DNA from: Scleroderma bovista
Taxonomy: Eukaryota; Basidiomycota; Agaricomycetes; Boletales; Sclerodermataceae
DNA length: 64,000 bases
Reading direction: 5' to 3'
Assembly (NCBI GenBank): GCA_037178675.1
Contig: JAYMGJ010000127.1
Location: 104,522 to 168,521 of the forward strand
The notes below the pieces were generated by a model. It was not told the DNA's origin and did no database searches. It saw only the letters and a list, made by a program, of their open reading frames with translations. Position 1 is the stretch's first letter. Each line of letters begins with the position of its first letter. A program made the position numbers and the translations under genes. This document shows positions 12,301 through 22,540 of this stretch, one piece after another.

Positions 12301-12926
12301 TCACGGAGGGTGATATTATCATAAAATCGTCCGGTCCATTGTTGAATGCGGTGAAAGGGATTACGGATGTGAGACGTGACAGCACAGGGCCCACACCACA
12401 TATAACCGGTTTGACAAGAAAGGCATCGGATATTAGCAGTAACCTGGTGGCAAACTTGACATTCCTCGGTCAAAGCAGGATGTTCGCACTCCAAGATTAT
12501 CGAAAGATACCGAGCTCGCCAGGGAATCCATTCCGACAAAAAGTCATTCTGGGTCTTTTACTAGATAAGAAAATCAATGGGACTGAATTAAAAGATGGTC
12601 TTGACCTTGGTTTTCCGCCTCGCAGATGCAAGGAAATCAGCAGGGTCTTGCTCATCTATCAGTTGAGAAACCTCGTTGAGAAGGTGGCTACCCTCAGCAG
12701 CCCCTCTTGGTGATTTTATCCTTTTTCTTGCAGGAGTCTCATCTTCTTCAGTAGAAGAAGCTCGATAGTACTGCCAGGCGGGAACCTCTTCATAGGTTAT
12801 TTTTCCCCTTCTAGTTCGGACTGGGGTATGGGTTACAATGCCCGCATGCCCAGACCTGCGACTGGAGCCACCAGATCCATGGATTCTGGCTCTGTTTCTT
12901 TTTTCCTTACGAGGTACTGGAGACAT
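9327..12926 (-). CDS. CxC2-KDZ transposase of element 1
   Basis: A multi-exon minus-strand gene starting MSPVPRKEKRNRARIHGSGG and ending at 9327. After a basic N-terminus comes the CxC2 cysteine cluster (CQVCHQ, CLSCQ, WCGPCAVTSH, then PFHRIQQW). The KDZ core follows. Likely catalytic acidic residues are the D of VVDGNF, the D of YDVACQW and the E of DGEILETLW, with ACARHGCFVPHSVVDF between. The C-terminal third is helical, ending in a Trp-rich segment. I see no internal stop once introns are removed, for example CCA|GTAAGT near 11941; one splice, near 11650-11720, is not resolved. KDZ proteins are DDE-type transposases that cut and paste the element. It lies head-to-tail downstream of the TET/JBP gene, 287 bp apart, on the same strand. 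Confidence 0.9.
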
Positions 12927-13213
12927 GATTGTCTGGATTGACAATCTACCAGAGCGAACTAAGTTTCTTTGCCCTAGATCCCGTCATCATACCGAGTAAA
13001 ATTTCAACACAGCAATAAGTAACGGCTATCACTACCCTATCTGGCCTAACTGAAATAAGTAGCTGCCATCACCTTTATGCAATCACACCGATCAATAAGT
13101 AACACCCCTGCTACCCTATCTGGCCTAACTGAAATAAGTAGCTGTCATCACCTTTACGCAATCGGATCAATAAGTAACGGCTATCACTACCCACCATTAA
13201 GTAACAACTGAAC
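12927..13213. promoter_or_regulatory. Tandem repeat in the KDZ upstream region
   Basis: Between the TET/JBP stop and the transposase start is a repeat of roughly 85 bp present about 2.3 times (about 13008-13195). Its phrases are AATAAGTAACGGCTATCACT, CCCTATCTGGCCTAACTG and AGCTGCCATCACCTTTATGC. It occupies the transposase promoter and could bind a regulator; that is inference. Confidence 0.5.
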
Positions 13214-14578
13214 TTACTTCCCAGAACCGAAGTTTGCCCACCAGCCCATCTGAGAAGGCAATGAGGGACATGGCACATCCATCCTGTCATGCAGAAGGTC
13301 CTTCATGTAGTGAGCAATTATGGCCCTCTCCCCCCCTCCCCAAGCTGGCACTGCATGTTCCAATACCTTCCCAGTCAGGAAAATTAGTGTTCCCGGTTGG
13401 TACGTAAAACATGCGCCCAGGTCTGTCACTTGGAAATTGGCTTGATGCCCCTCGCCTAAACTAACCAGGAGATCATAAAAGGAAAGGGCGCCGCCAGCAT
13501 CCCTGTGGGGAGGTGTGATCCGGTTGACAATAAGATCCATACCAGAATAAGCCGAAGTCCAATTGTAAGGCTTGTCAGACGAATTGTCATTAAGGATCGC
13601 ATTTGCCTCTAAGCCAGCCTGGAGGAGATCCGGATGGACAATGCCCAAGATAGCATTTGCGAACCGCTCAAAGAGTTCTACCTTCTGCAACCATCGTCGA
13701 ACCTTTTGCGACTTGAGTGAAATGGTTGGCAAAATCGGATCCACCAGACGCTAACGCAGCAAGTTAACATTTTCTCAATGGAAGTCCATATTGATTCATC
13801 AAACTTACTTTATGCCCCACCATAAATGTCCCAGGGGCTATAGATAGCACGCCTGAACCGAAATTCTTCTGATTAGGAAGGAAGTTACGGAATCGCCAAG
13901 AGCGAGTTTTGAATGAATCTGCAGATTTGTTGACTAAATTTGACTTCAAGTCTTTCACGGCGTTGTTGAGTTTCGCCTGCAGACAGTCCGCAATCAAGAT
14001 ATTCAACATAAGTAGTAAATTAGGCGCAACTCACCACAAAGTCATCCCGAAGTATGTTGGGGAGATACCATAGTAGAATCTTCCCATGTTTGTCCACTAC
14101 GGTAGCTGGTTTATCGATGACGCCAAGCTTGGCCCTCTCAAAAAATTTTTCCAGTTGAGGATGGCGGGTAGACTTTGAAGCTCCACCCTTGACAGTCTGC
14201 GCAAATCTATCGGAGTCCCAGTTCACCACCACTAGACCTCTAATAAATTTTTTTTCCATGGAAACGGGAAATTCCTCACAAGGGTTAAGAAAGGCGGCCG
14301 CAATTGTTGCGGCACTGAGGCCCAACTGTTGCTCCGGAAGAGTCTCCGACCACTTTCCCGAATTTGGGATGTCATATAGGCTTGACAAGTCGTTTTGGGC
14401 CCTCATTCTAGCGATGTCAGCAAGGCCGAAAACGCTGCCTGAAGACATACCTGGGTTTCTGTAATTTTGGGGCGGATATATGGGTCCCTTGAACCAGGCA
14501 GGTGTCCTTTACTGCATCATCCAGGATTTTAGTGAGGTAAGAAAAGATAGAGCTGCGGATTTCCTCTTCAGAGGACAT
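13214..14578 (-). CDS. TET/JBP family 2-oxoglutarate/Fe(II) dioxygenase of element 1
   Basis: Four exons join in frame. Exon 1 is 14578-14451 (MSSEEEIRSSIFSYL). A 43-nt intron (14450-14408) has GTATGT, GCTGAC and CTAG signals. Exon 2 ends at 14035 and exon 3 starts at 13976. Exon 4 starts RLVDPILPTISLK and ends NFGSGK-stop. The product is about 410 aa. The C-terminal half shows the dioxygenase signature: the HxD pair in TPPHRDAGG, the distal His in VLEHAV and the Arg in GGERAIIAHY expected to hold 2-oxoglutarate. This family oxidises 5-methylcytosine, and mushroom members are typically linked to KDZ transposons, as here. All expected metal and cofactor residues are present, so it looks functional. 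Oxidising methylated DNA could help the element escape silencing (inference). Confidence 0.88.
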
Positions 14579-15829
14579 GGTGGAATGGAGAAAATTTTCC
14601 TTGGCAACCAGGTTGCATTTCCGTCTCGTGAGAACGGCCTCAAAATCAAACCATCCTAAATGCAGTAAGCCTTTATTCGCATCAAAGTCTAAATCCGATT
14701 TGGATTTGGATTTGCTTCTGATGAGAAAGCATCAAACTCTAACTCTGATTTGGTTACGCGGTCAATCAGGCACAAAGCTTGAAGCCCGCACAAGCCGCTA
14801 CGGTATTACATACGCAGATACGACCGCGCAGTGCGATAGCAATATAGACTACATCCTAAGACCATTGTACGACGAAACTATTCGCGATGCTAGCGGGGGG
14901 ACTTCGCAGAGAAAGTATTGGCTATTGGAGATATATATATACCGCTACAAGCAAACGCTTGCGCTAAGATGCGTTTCCCTGGGGCCGTAGGAATGTAATG
15001 TATTGGGCTAACCACTGTACTATATAGCGAATATTTGCGGGACAACTACGTAAGGTATCTTGTTGGAGTATCTTGTTGGGTATCCGCATTGGGGTGCTTC
15101 GATGATTTGCGATAGACTGGTGGGTTCAATGGTGACGGACGTATCTCAGCGTAAGTCCTATAAATGAGGCGTTGTTGAATAGGAGGTACTTCGGGCGCGC
15201 AGGGTTGTTTCTTTTTGAGCCGTTGTTGGTGTTGAGGCGAGGAGATTAGTTGATATTCGTCCGTACTTACGGAACTCGGAGCAAGTGATACAGCCATCAA
15301 ATATTGATGATAGCGCAGGCTGCAAAAGGTATCGCTACCTCTCCGATAATCCAGGCGACAGACCGTGACAACCCTCATTGGGTACTGTTGCTCACCGGGA
15401 CTCTCCCCTATCTTCTAACTCAGCGCAAGCTCTTAGTCAAATCACACGATCACGTGACCTGGAATGGCCTGACAAATTGATATTGCGACACCCAAGTCTA
15501 GAGCTCAAATTTCCGAGTGAAGTACTACTAAATAGGTAGTCTAAACACAATGCTCTACCAAAATAAAGTGGGAGTCAGGTTGTCAAGAGGGGGCCCTCCA
15601 CTTGGCAAACTGGCTCCCAAGGAGAAATCTACTAGTATCGAAAGCAGCCGAATACGCTAATTGGCAAATGTACGTGGCGGTATATCAATCAGCAGACGTA
15701 TATTAGCATAGAACAAACCCTAACCTTGATACTAGGCCCGGAACTCCTAGGCAAAGGGTCCGTGCGGCAGTGTGAATGCTGAGGGATTGGTGAGTCGAAT
15801 GCAAAGTTTCATACGGGTGATTTACTTAC
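14579..15829. other. Intergenic region upstream of TET/JBP gene
   Basis: This holds the TET/JBP promoter (start context CACCATGTC on the minus strand) and no gene I can support. A minus-strand open frame at 15378-15046 is Pro/Gln/Lys-rich, without recognised motifs. Confidence 0.4.
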
Positions 15830-16602
15830 TCAGGGTACGCGCAGGAAATACTTGTAAGGTAGAGACGGGGGCAAATGGCTAGCGACCTGCAGGATGCGGA
15901 GACAGAGTGTGATTAGTATTTGCAAACAAAAAGAGAGCGCCTTACCCGCCGTCCTTGGGATACGCTGACAGACAATCGTCAGTATTTGTAAATAAAGAAA
16001 GAAAAGGTTCCTTACCTGCAAAAGCAGGATGGCGAGGAATGCGAGCGCACTCGCAGATCACTGCTGCTAATAAGAAGCCCCCCAGAACCAAACGTGGAAA
16101 GCGACGGGAGTGCAAGCGCACTCACAGGTCGCTACCGCTAACGCGAATCCCCCTGAACCAACCGCAGACGGCGACAGGAGTGCAAACGCACCCACAGATC
16201 ACTGCCGCTAACGTGAAGCCCCCTGAACCAATCGCGGACAGCGACAGGAGTGCAAACGCACCCACAGATCGCTACCGCTAACGTGAAATCCCCCTGAACC
16301 AATCGCGGACGGCGACAGGAGTGCAAACGCACCCACAGATCACTGCCGCTAACGTGAAGCCCCCTGAACCAATCGCGGACAGCGACAGGAGTGCAAACGC
16401 ACCCACAGATCGCTACCGCTAACGTGAAATCCCCCTGAACCAATCGCGGACGGCGACAGGAGTGCAAACGCACCCACAGATCGCTGCCGCGAACATGAAG
16501 CCCCCTGAACCAAACGTGGACAATGACGGGAGTGCAAGCGCACTCACAGATCACTGTCACTCGCGTGAAGCCCCAAAACAAAAAATATCTGGAGTTGAAA
16601 AC
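15830..16602 (-). repeat. 70-71-bp minisatellite with minus-strand splice signals
   Basis: About 7.5 tandem copies (about 16030-16575) of a 70-71-bp unit containing GGAGTGCAAACGCACCCACA and CCCCCTGAACCAATCGCGGA. Open frames up to 147 codons on the minus strand come from the repeat. At 16015-15833 the minus strand shows good splice sites (TTGCAG|GTAAGG, CTGTCAG|CGTATCCC, GGCGG|GTAAGG, CCTGCAG|GTCGC), a 19-nt exon-like piece and a stop (RVP-stop). A minus-strand gene whose 5' part is the minisatellite is possible but unproven. Confidence 0.6.
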
Positions 16603-17232
16603 GTCAGCTCAAGGTAAAGTTAGCGCATACATACGACTGTAAGATCAGAGACGTCCACCGATGGCAAATCCAACTGGTTGTATCTTAAGGAGGTGGCTGA
16701 TAGGGCGTGTTCGGGAGATATAGCCCGTAAGCCCTACATGAAACGTCAGCACAAATACGCGTTGGATAAAGCTGACCTTCGTACCACCCGCGATCTTTTT
16801 CATTAGACAGCCTGCAGTGCTGTCTAATAAAAAAGAAACAGCGGGAGCTGGCGTGAATCGTCCGTTAGCTAGCTAAACGATCCGTTGTTGAAATGAACGC
16901 GCGTTGTCATTGAGCTGTGAGTAGATTAGTCGTACGAACTGTTCTGAAAACGGTCGAACGTATCGATAAATGATGAGACTAGCGGCTGAATGCGAAAGGT
17001 TGAGGTGGGCGAGAAATCGAGAAGATGGCGGTTAAAAGAAAAGTCGGAGCGTGGAAAAGGAACGCTTATAAACGCGGAATATTTGGTCATGTTTATGTGA
17101 TTGGTCGTTGGGGAGCTTGCGAAAATCAACAAGGTCGAATTTGCGCCTGTTTGGTTTTCACGTGATCGATTTCGGGTCTGTTCTACTTTTGCGACCCGCA
17201 GTCCTGTCGTACTTACTTGTTATCTCCTCCCC
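16603..17232. promoter_or_regulatory. Upstream region of the H3-tail gene
   Basis: No gene supported. It must hold the promoter of the H3-tail protein gene. A pair CAGCACTGCAGG / CCTGCAGTGCTG lies near 16810-16825, a short hairpin-like sequence. Confidence 0.3.
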
Positions 17233-18866
17233 ATGGCTCGCACGAAGCAAACAGCCAAGAAGAGCTCAGGTGGCAAGGCCCCGCGTGCTGAGATCACATC
17301 GCCTCGCCGCCAAATATGTGCGCAGCAAGCAAAGGCTCAGCAAATCAAGGAGTCGATTAAGAACTCGGCCCGTGGCAAAGCCCCAACCATCGTTATCCCT
17401 CCAATGAAACGGGCTCCCGCTACAACCCTACAACTTTCAGGACCAATGGTAATAGATTATGCTACATTTGACGCGCGTCTAACGTATATTAGTTTTGTTT
17501 CCTATGCCAGGACGGCGGATTCCTGTACAAGTGCAACGACTGCCCTCGCGCTATGTGTACAAGATGTATACGGGTCCCAGAAACACACCGGCAGGTGGTA
17601 AACGAAGATTCTGTCCACTTCCGGTGCGTATCGTGTCATTTGCTGGTCGGTCAACGTGCCAAGCAATACGGACCATATATTGTGAGTATGAGTTTTCCCC
17701 CAACCTTCGAGGACATTGACCGGTATCAAACTCCGCAGGGATTTACGAGGAGCGGACATCAGATCCTGCCGGACTTTCTACAGGTATCGGGAAGGTTCGA
17801 ATTAGCGACCTGCGGACGCATTCTCGCTCCCCGGACGCTCTTCATCCACTTCTACTTGGCGTCGATCGTATCTACGTTCCATGCAGGAATAATCCATCAA
17901 AGCATGGCGGACTACTTTCCCAACGGCGGTCTGGACGTCATCGACATACCGTTCGAGTTTGGTACAGCGGAAGCGACGGCGGAGTACGCTCTCCGTGCCG
18001 AAAGGTTGATGCAGGAACTCAAAACGGAGTATAATCGCGTTGTCTTGATTCTCACTGACCATAGTGACGAGGACACCGGGGATTTATTCATCGGTCCGGA
18101 TGAATCAGGCGTTGTAACTGCTGCTCCTGTTGATAGCGTGAGTGATTAAACGTATATATTTTTCCTTCGTTGACGCTGACTTACGTACAGTTCCTTCGTG
18201 AACTCCTTACACCATTCCAGCAGGTCGTCCGCGGAAGTATGATGTATATCGCTGCCTGCGGTTCCGTTGTGAACAACGAGGAGAGCTTTAATAGGATGCG
18301 CAGCACCCTAACCGAGTAAGTATTTTCGGTCGTCCGATATCCTCCTAGCCTACCCTATTTATTCCAGATTTCACGTATCTAACGCTCTGGCATTTGATGC
18401 CCCCCGTCTACAAACCGTCAATATCGCGGAAGCGTTGATGCGAGTCACCAAGTCGGTCGTGATTCATGGCTTCGACTTTACCCATGCTCTGGAGCATGTT
18501 CTGAAGGAGTCCGCGCACCTTGGAATGCACACTGGCGTTGTGCATTTCTCTTTAGGTGATCAGGGAGACGCGAACGTTTTGGAAGTCGTCAAATATGTTT
18601 GGGCGCATCGCGACTACCAGCCTTGGGGCGTGGAGCTGCCAATGCAGTGTCCCCAGTGTGGAGCAGTTCAGAAATGGGCATCTGTGCAAACCCGGGATGG
18701 TGGGTATATGTACGAGTGTGTGTATCCGAGATGTGGGTATGACGGCAACGCCAGGCGGGCCTGGCCGCATACGATGACTGTGGAACGTCCCAAGGGGGCT
18801 ACTTTGCTCAAATCGAACGGTGGCCAAGGTGGATGGATGAGGGCTAGCGTGTGCGAACTTCCTTAG
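17233..18866 (+). CDS. Histone H3 tail look-alike fused to zinc cluster and possible CHAT/caspase-like domain
   Basis: Exon 1 (17233-17448) starts MARTKQTAKKSSGGKAPRA, nearly the histone H3 N-terminus: residues matching R2, K4, K9, S10, K14 and R17 are kept, with R8K, T11S and K18A. The histone fold is absent. Exon 2 (17511-17681) adds a zinc cluster (CNDC, CTRC, H, CVSCH). Exon 3 from 17739 and later exons carry VVLILTDHSDEDTGDLF, then MMYIAACGSVVNNEE. This His/Cys pattern, followed by VVIHGFDFTHALEHVL, resembles the caspase-haemoglobinase (CHAT) fold. The C-terminus has a second zinc ribbon (CPQCG ... CVYPRCG). Introns are 57-62 nt with good signals, and I see no disabling lesion. The H3-like tail could be modified or read by chromatin enzymes (inference). 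The protease-like call is tentative. Confidence 0.75.
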
Positions 18867-19262
18867 TTACTCAAGCTTGGTTACTTAGTTTTCACTTAAT
18901 CTACAAACGTGGTGCCAGGTGTGATTATCGAATGACGAGTTTACGGTTCCCGAACAGATTAGACCGTACGTAACTTTGATACTGGCCGGTCTCGGAGCCA
19001 TCCGATGCTGTCGCGCGATAGCTGAAACTTGGCTGGATTTAGTTGCTTTATCTGTATACGTTGTGCGAGCGAGCTTGATAACTAGATCGATTCTATGATT
19101 CCCTAACGGATTTGACCATATGTAACTTCGATACTGGCAGACAGTTGTAAATACTAGGTGAGCCAATCGCAAAATCGGAGCTACTTGATGCTATCACGTG
19201 ATGGTTCAAATTTGATTCAGGGTTTGTCTCTCGTCGTTGATTTTCGATCATACTCTTCTCAA
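18867..19262. repeat. Direct repeats upstream of partner gene
   Basis: Two related copies of about 100 bp, at about 18950-19045 and 19105-19225, share phrases such as GTAACTTTGATACTGGC versus GTAACTTCGATACTGGC and GGAGC...GATGCT. They fill the intergenic space before the partner gene and may hold its promoter elements. No gene is seen. Confidence 0.5.
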
Positions 19263-22135
19263 ATGGCCTGCTGGACTGTCGTGTTTGCAAAGATCCTCGC
19301 GGATCATCGAGCTCAGTATATCGCCCAACGGGGCGACGCCAAGGCTCGGTCGCAGATCCTGCGCGATTGTCGGGATCAAATCTTGAAAACTCCCCAGGCC
19401 AATCACCTTATGCTGCCAGACAGCATTCGCGCAGTGAGTAACTAAAAATATTAAATCCACTGGCTAGTTTATTACTTACTCGGCTTCCAGGGGATCAGGA
19501 AGGAATTCATCAAACGTCTTTCTGATTCGGATCGCGAAGATGAAGAGGCCGCCATGGAAGCTTTGGAGACGAGGAACAATCGCACCAGGATTTCTGCCGA
19601 GGAGCGTGAGGCAGCCGCTCGGCCCCAGAAAGCTGGCGAATACAAGAGAGAATGGGATGCCTTCAGAGCGGCTGGTCGACTTTTCAAGGACGAACTGGAC
19701 GCTCTCGACAAGTCTTCCAGGGACCAGAAGGATAAGTCCACTTTCGGGAAGAGGACCAAAACTGCCCATGAATGGTTTGATGGGCTGTCGAAGGAGAAGA
19801 AGAGGGAAGCTGAGAAAGTTGCCGTCAAGTGGAATCAGGAGGGGGCACCAAAGCAGCAACAGGTGGTGTGAGCGTTTTTTCATTCATCCAGTCTTCATTT
19901 TCACGCATCTATATTCTAGCTATCGCAAAAAGAACCTCAAAAAAGTGACAAACGAATTCTTGGGAGTGCTTAGACGTACGATGGGGGTCCACGCCGTCAT
20001 GTTGGCGGGTTACGAGAAACATGCGGGCATGGCGACCTCTATGTACGTTGATTTCGGTTTACTTACAAGATAACCTTCGCACTCATCGCCTGTAGCTTCG
20101 AAACGGATCCCCCCGAATCTCAGTCAAAGGCGTTCTCGACCCATTCGAGCGAGGCCAAGAAATGGGCGACGGAAGGCGCCGATCTTATTGCAGAATATCT
20201 GTTGCATCGTGGTACGTCATATTAGGTCCAAATGCTTCTCTACTCATACAACTTAAACAGAATCTGATGAGAGCGGGGGGTCGTCCGAGGAGGACGACGA
20301 TGAAACAATTCCTGAAGTCCTGGTGGATCGATCGGGTAATCCGAGGCTTCCAAGTCGACTCGGCTTGAAGCTGAAATCGCAGCAGCTTTTGGTGAGGGAG
20401 ATATTCAAGAAGGCATATGGTAAGGTCTCCCTGATTAACGCGTGCTCGCTCCGATTGATTGATACCAATTACCCAGCGAAATTCACCAGATCTTCCAGGG
20501 CCTTGGTGCCTTGGTTGCTACTAACCAAGAATCCAGAAGAGTACATCGACGACTCCTGCTACCCCGACGGCTTTCTTATCCGCGACCCTTCCAAACTCAC
20601 AAAATCGAACGTCGACAAACTCTGGCGCCACTGGGAACAGAGAGAAAAGGATAACGAGGTGGTGCTGCGTTTCATTGGTGCTAAACCCGATGATATGCCG
20701 GCCCCGTCCAACGAAAAGCCCAAGCGCCGAGTACGCAAGAGAGCATATGTCGAGATTGATCGCGATTCCTCGGACTATGGTGATGACGACGATGACTACG
20801 GCGGAAACAAGAGCGAAGATGAAGATGAAGATGACGAGGGCAGTGACGACGGCGACAACGGAACTCGTCGTAGTCCTAGGCGTCCTGGCGGTAGTTCGAC
20901 TGCTACGAAACGCAACGCTGGTCCTCCGAGCGGATCCACCGCTCAAAAGTCCTCGCATGCGAAAGGTACAGTTGGGTCTTCGAGCGGCAGTAAGGCTCAA
21001 CCTCTGCCAAGGCTTGTCAAGAAGCCTTCCGCCGTTGAACCTTCGAGCCCAGCCGCTCATAAAGACGATCGCGGCACGTTCCTTCGCGGTCTCTCGACTG
21101 ATCCCCGATATGTTGCAATGTTGGAGAAGATGTATCTCCTTCCACCTTTTGTATGAATTATTGGCATTGGTCTGTTGTGTTCTTTACTAACACCAACCGC
21201 AGGAACCGTCTGAGGAGCCACGACCATCGCTTCCGCGATGGGCCAGCTGGTCCTGGCAGCAAACATATCTGCCCGAGGACATTCACAAGTCGGAAGATTC
21301 TTTCCAGGCGGCGCTTACAGAGCTGAAAAGCTATCCGTGGAAATCACGCAACTACGGCACCGCGGTAGTCTTGGGACTGGGCCTTCTGATTCGCGACTGC
21401 TGGAGTGCCCAGGAGATGGAGCAACCCGAAGATGGGGAGCAAAGAGCGGCCCCCGAGTTTTTATATTCGTCATTGCTTGGAGTCCGGCAGGTGGAAAGAG
21501 TGTTTGCGGAGGTGGATGGCATTTGTTCACGGCTAGATCAGGTGATACTGGCTGAACCAGCTGTAGGTGGAGAAAGTGTGGATGAGGAGGCAAGAAAGAG
21601 GAAGGAAGAGGAGGAAATGAGACATGCCCAGGTGGAAAAGAGGAGACAAGAGGAGGAGCAAACACGACAGGATGAGGAGAGACAAAGACGTGAGGAAGAA
21701 CAGAGGCAGGAGGAGGAAAAGAGACAGGAGGAAGAGCGACAGGAGGAAGAGCGACGGAGGCAGGAGGAAGAGGAAGAGCGACGGAGGCAGGAGGAAGAGG
21801 AAGAGCGACGGAGGCAGGAGGAAGAACGAGAGAGGCAGGAGGAACAGGAGAAGAAACGAAAGGACGAAGAGGAAAAACGGGAAGCTACGAAGACGGTGGA
21901 TGAAGGCTCCAAGCAAGGGGAGGCCGAAACGGCGAAGGAGAAAAAAAAGGGGAAAAAAAGAAAGGCGCGTGAACTGTCTTCCGTCCCATCCACCTCCAAC
22001 AGTAGCGAGCGCGATGAACTGGAATCAGAGGGCCGGCCTGGACCGTCAAAGCGAAAGAAGACAGCTGTGTCAAAGAAGACCAGGTCCTCCAACCGCGTCC
22101 GTAAGGTTGCGAGGAAACTCCGCGGCTCGTTGTAG
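19263..22135 (+). CDS. KDZ-linked partner protein (element 1), Glu/Arg helix and basic tail
   Basis: The gene starts MACWTVVFAKILADHRAQYI with exon 1 ending at about 19434 (GCA|GTGAGT); exon 2 starts GIRKEFIKRLSD at 19492. Further exons cover YRKKNLKKVTNEFLGVLRRT, a FETDPPESQSKAF segment, and from about 20262 a long exon with acidic and Ser-rich linkers. The last exon (about 21203-22135) holds a helical segment, a roughly 100-residue Glu/Arg/Gln repeat (EEERRRQEEE units, probably a single alpha-helix) and a Lys/Arg-rich C-terminus that looks like nuclear targeting or DNA binding. Two segments have clear counterparts in element 2: EAEKVAVKWNQEG and YPDGFLIRDPSKL ... LWRHWEQRE ... VLRFIGAK. I know no functional assignment. 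Conservation in both KDZ elements suggests a role in transposition or chromatin control. Confidence 0.8.
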
Positions 22136-22540
22136 GTCATCTTTCCATTCTCGCCAGCCTTGTTTTGTGTTCGACTTCACTGGACTATTTACGCACATCG
22201 CCATCTTTACTTGTAGTTGTACATTGTCAACTACCAATATACTGTATACGGACTACGATCATTACTTGTATGTTACATTTCAACATTGGACGGATTAGTG
22301 TGTAGGATTCCTGATGACATTTGTCCAAAGGTATGGCCCACACTTCATTCATACAAAAGGTCCCAGCACTGGTCCCATAGCTTGCTTGTTGCGGGATGGG
22401 CTGTACTACATAGCCCGGCTGATCTACAGGTACCATTGTTGCACAGCAAAGCCAGTCCTATGTGTTGGGATAGAACAGGCTGTACTCCATTTGCAATGAG
22501 TCACACCTGCGGCCGATCCAATAAGAGGATGGGGCGGCCA
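22136..22540. other. 3' flank of partner gene
   Basis: Intergenic sequence leading into the right subterminal array. I see no gene; open frames are short. Confidence 0.4.

Noticed and set aside
15955..16580. CRISPR-like array
   Set aside because: Units are directly tandem with no unique spacers, and the genome is eukaryotic.
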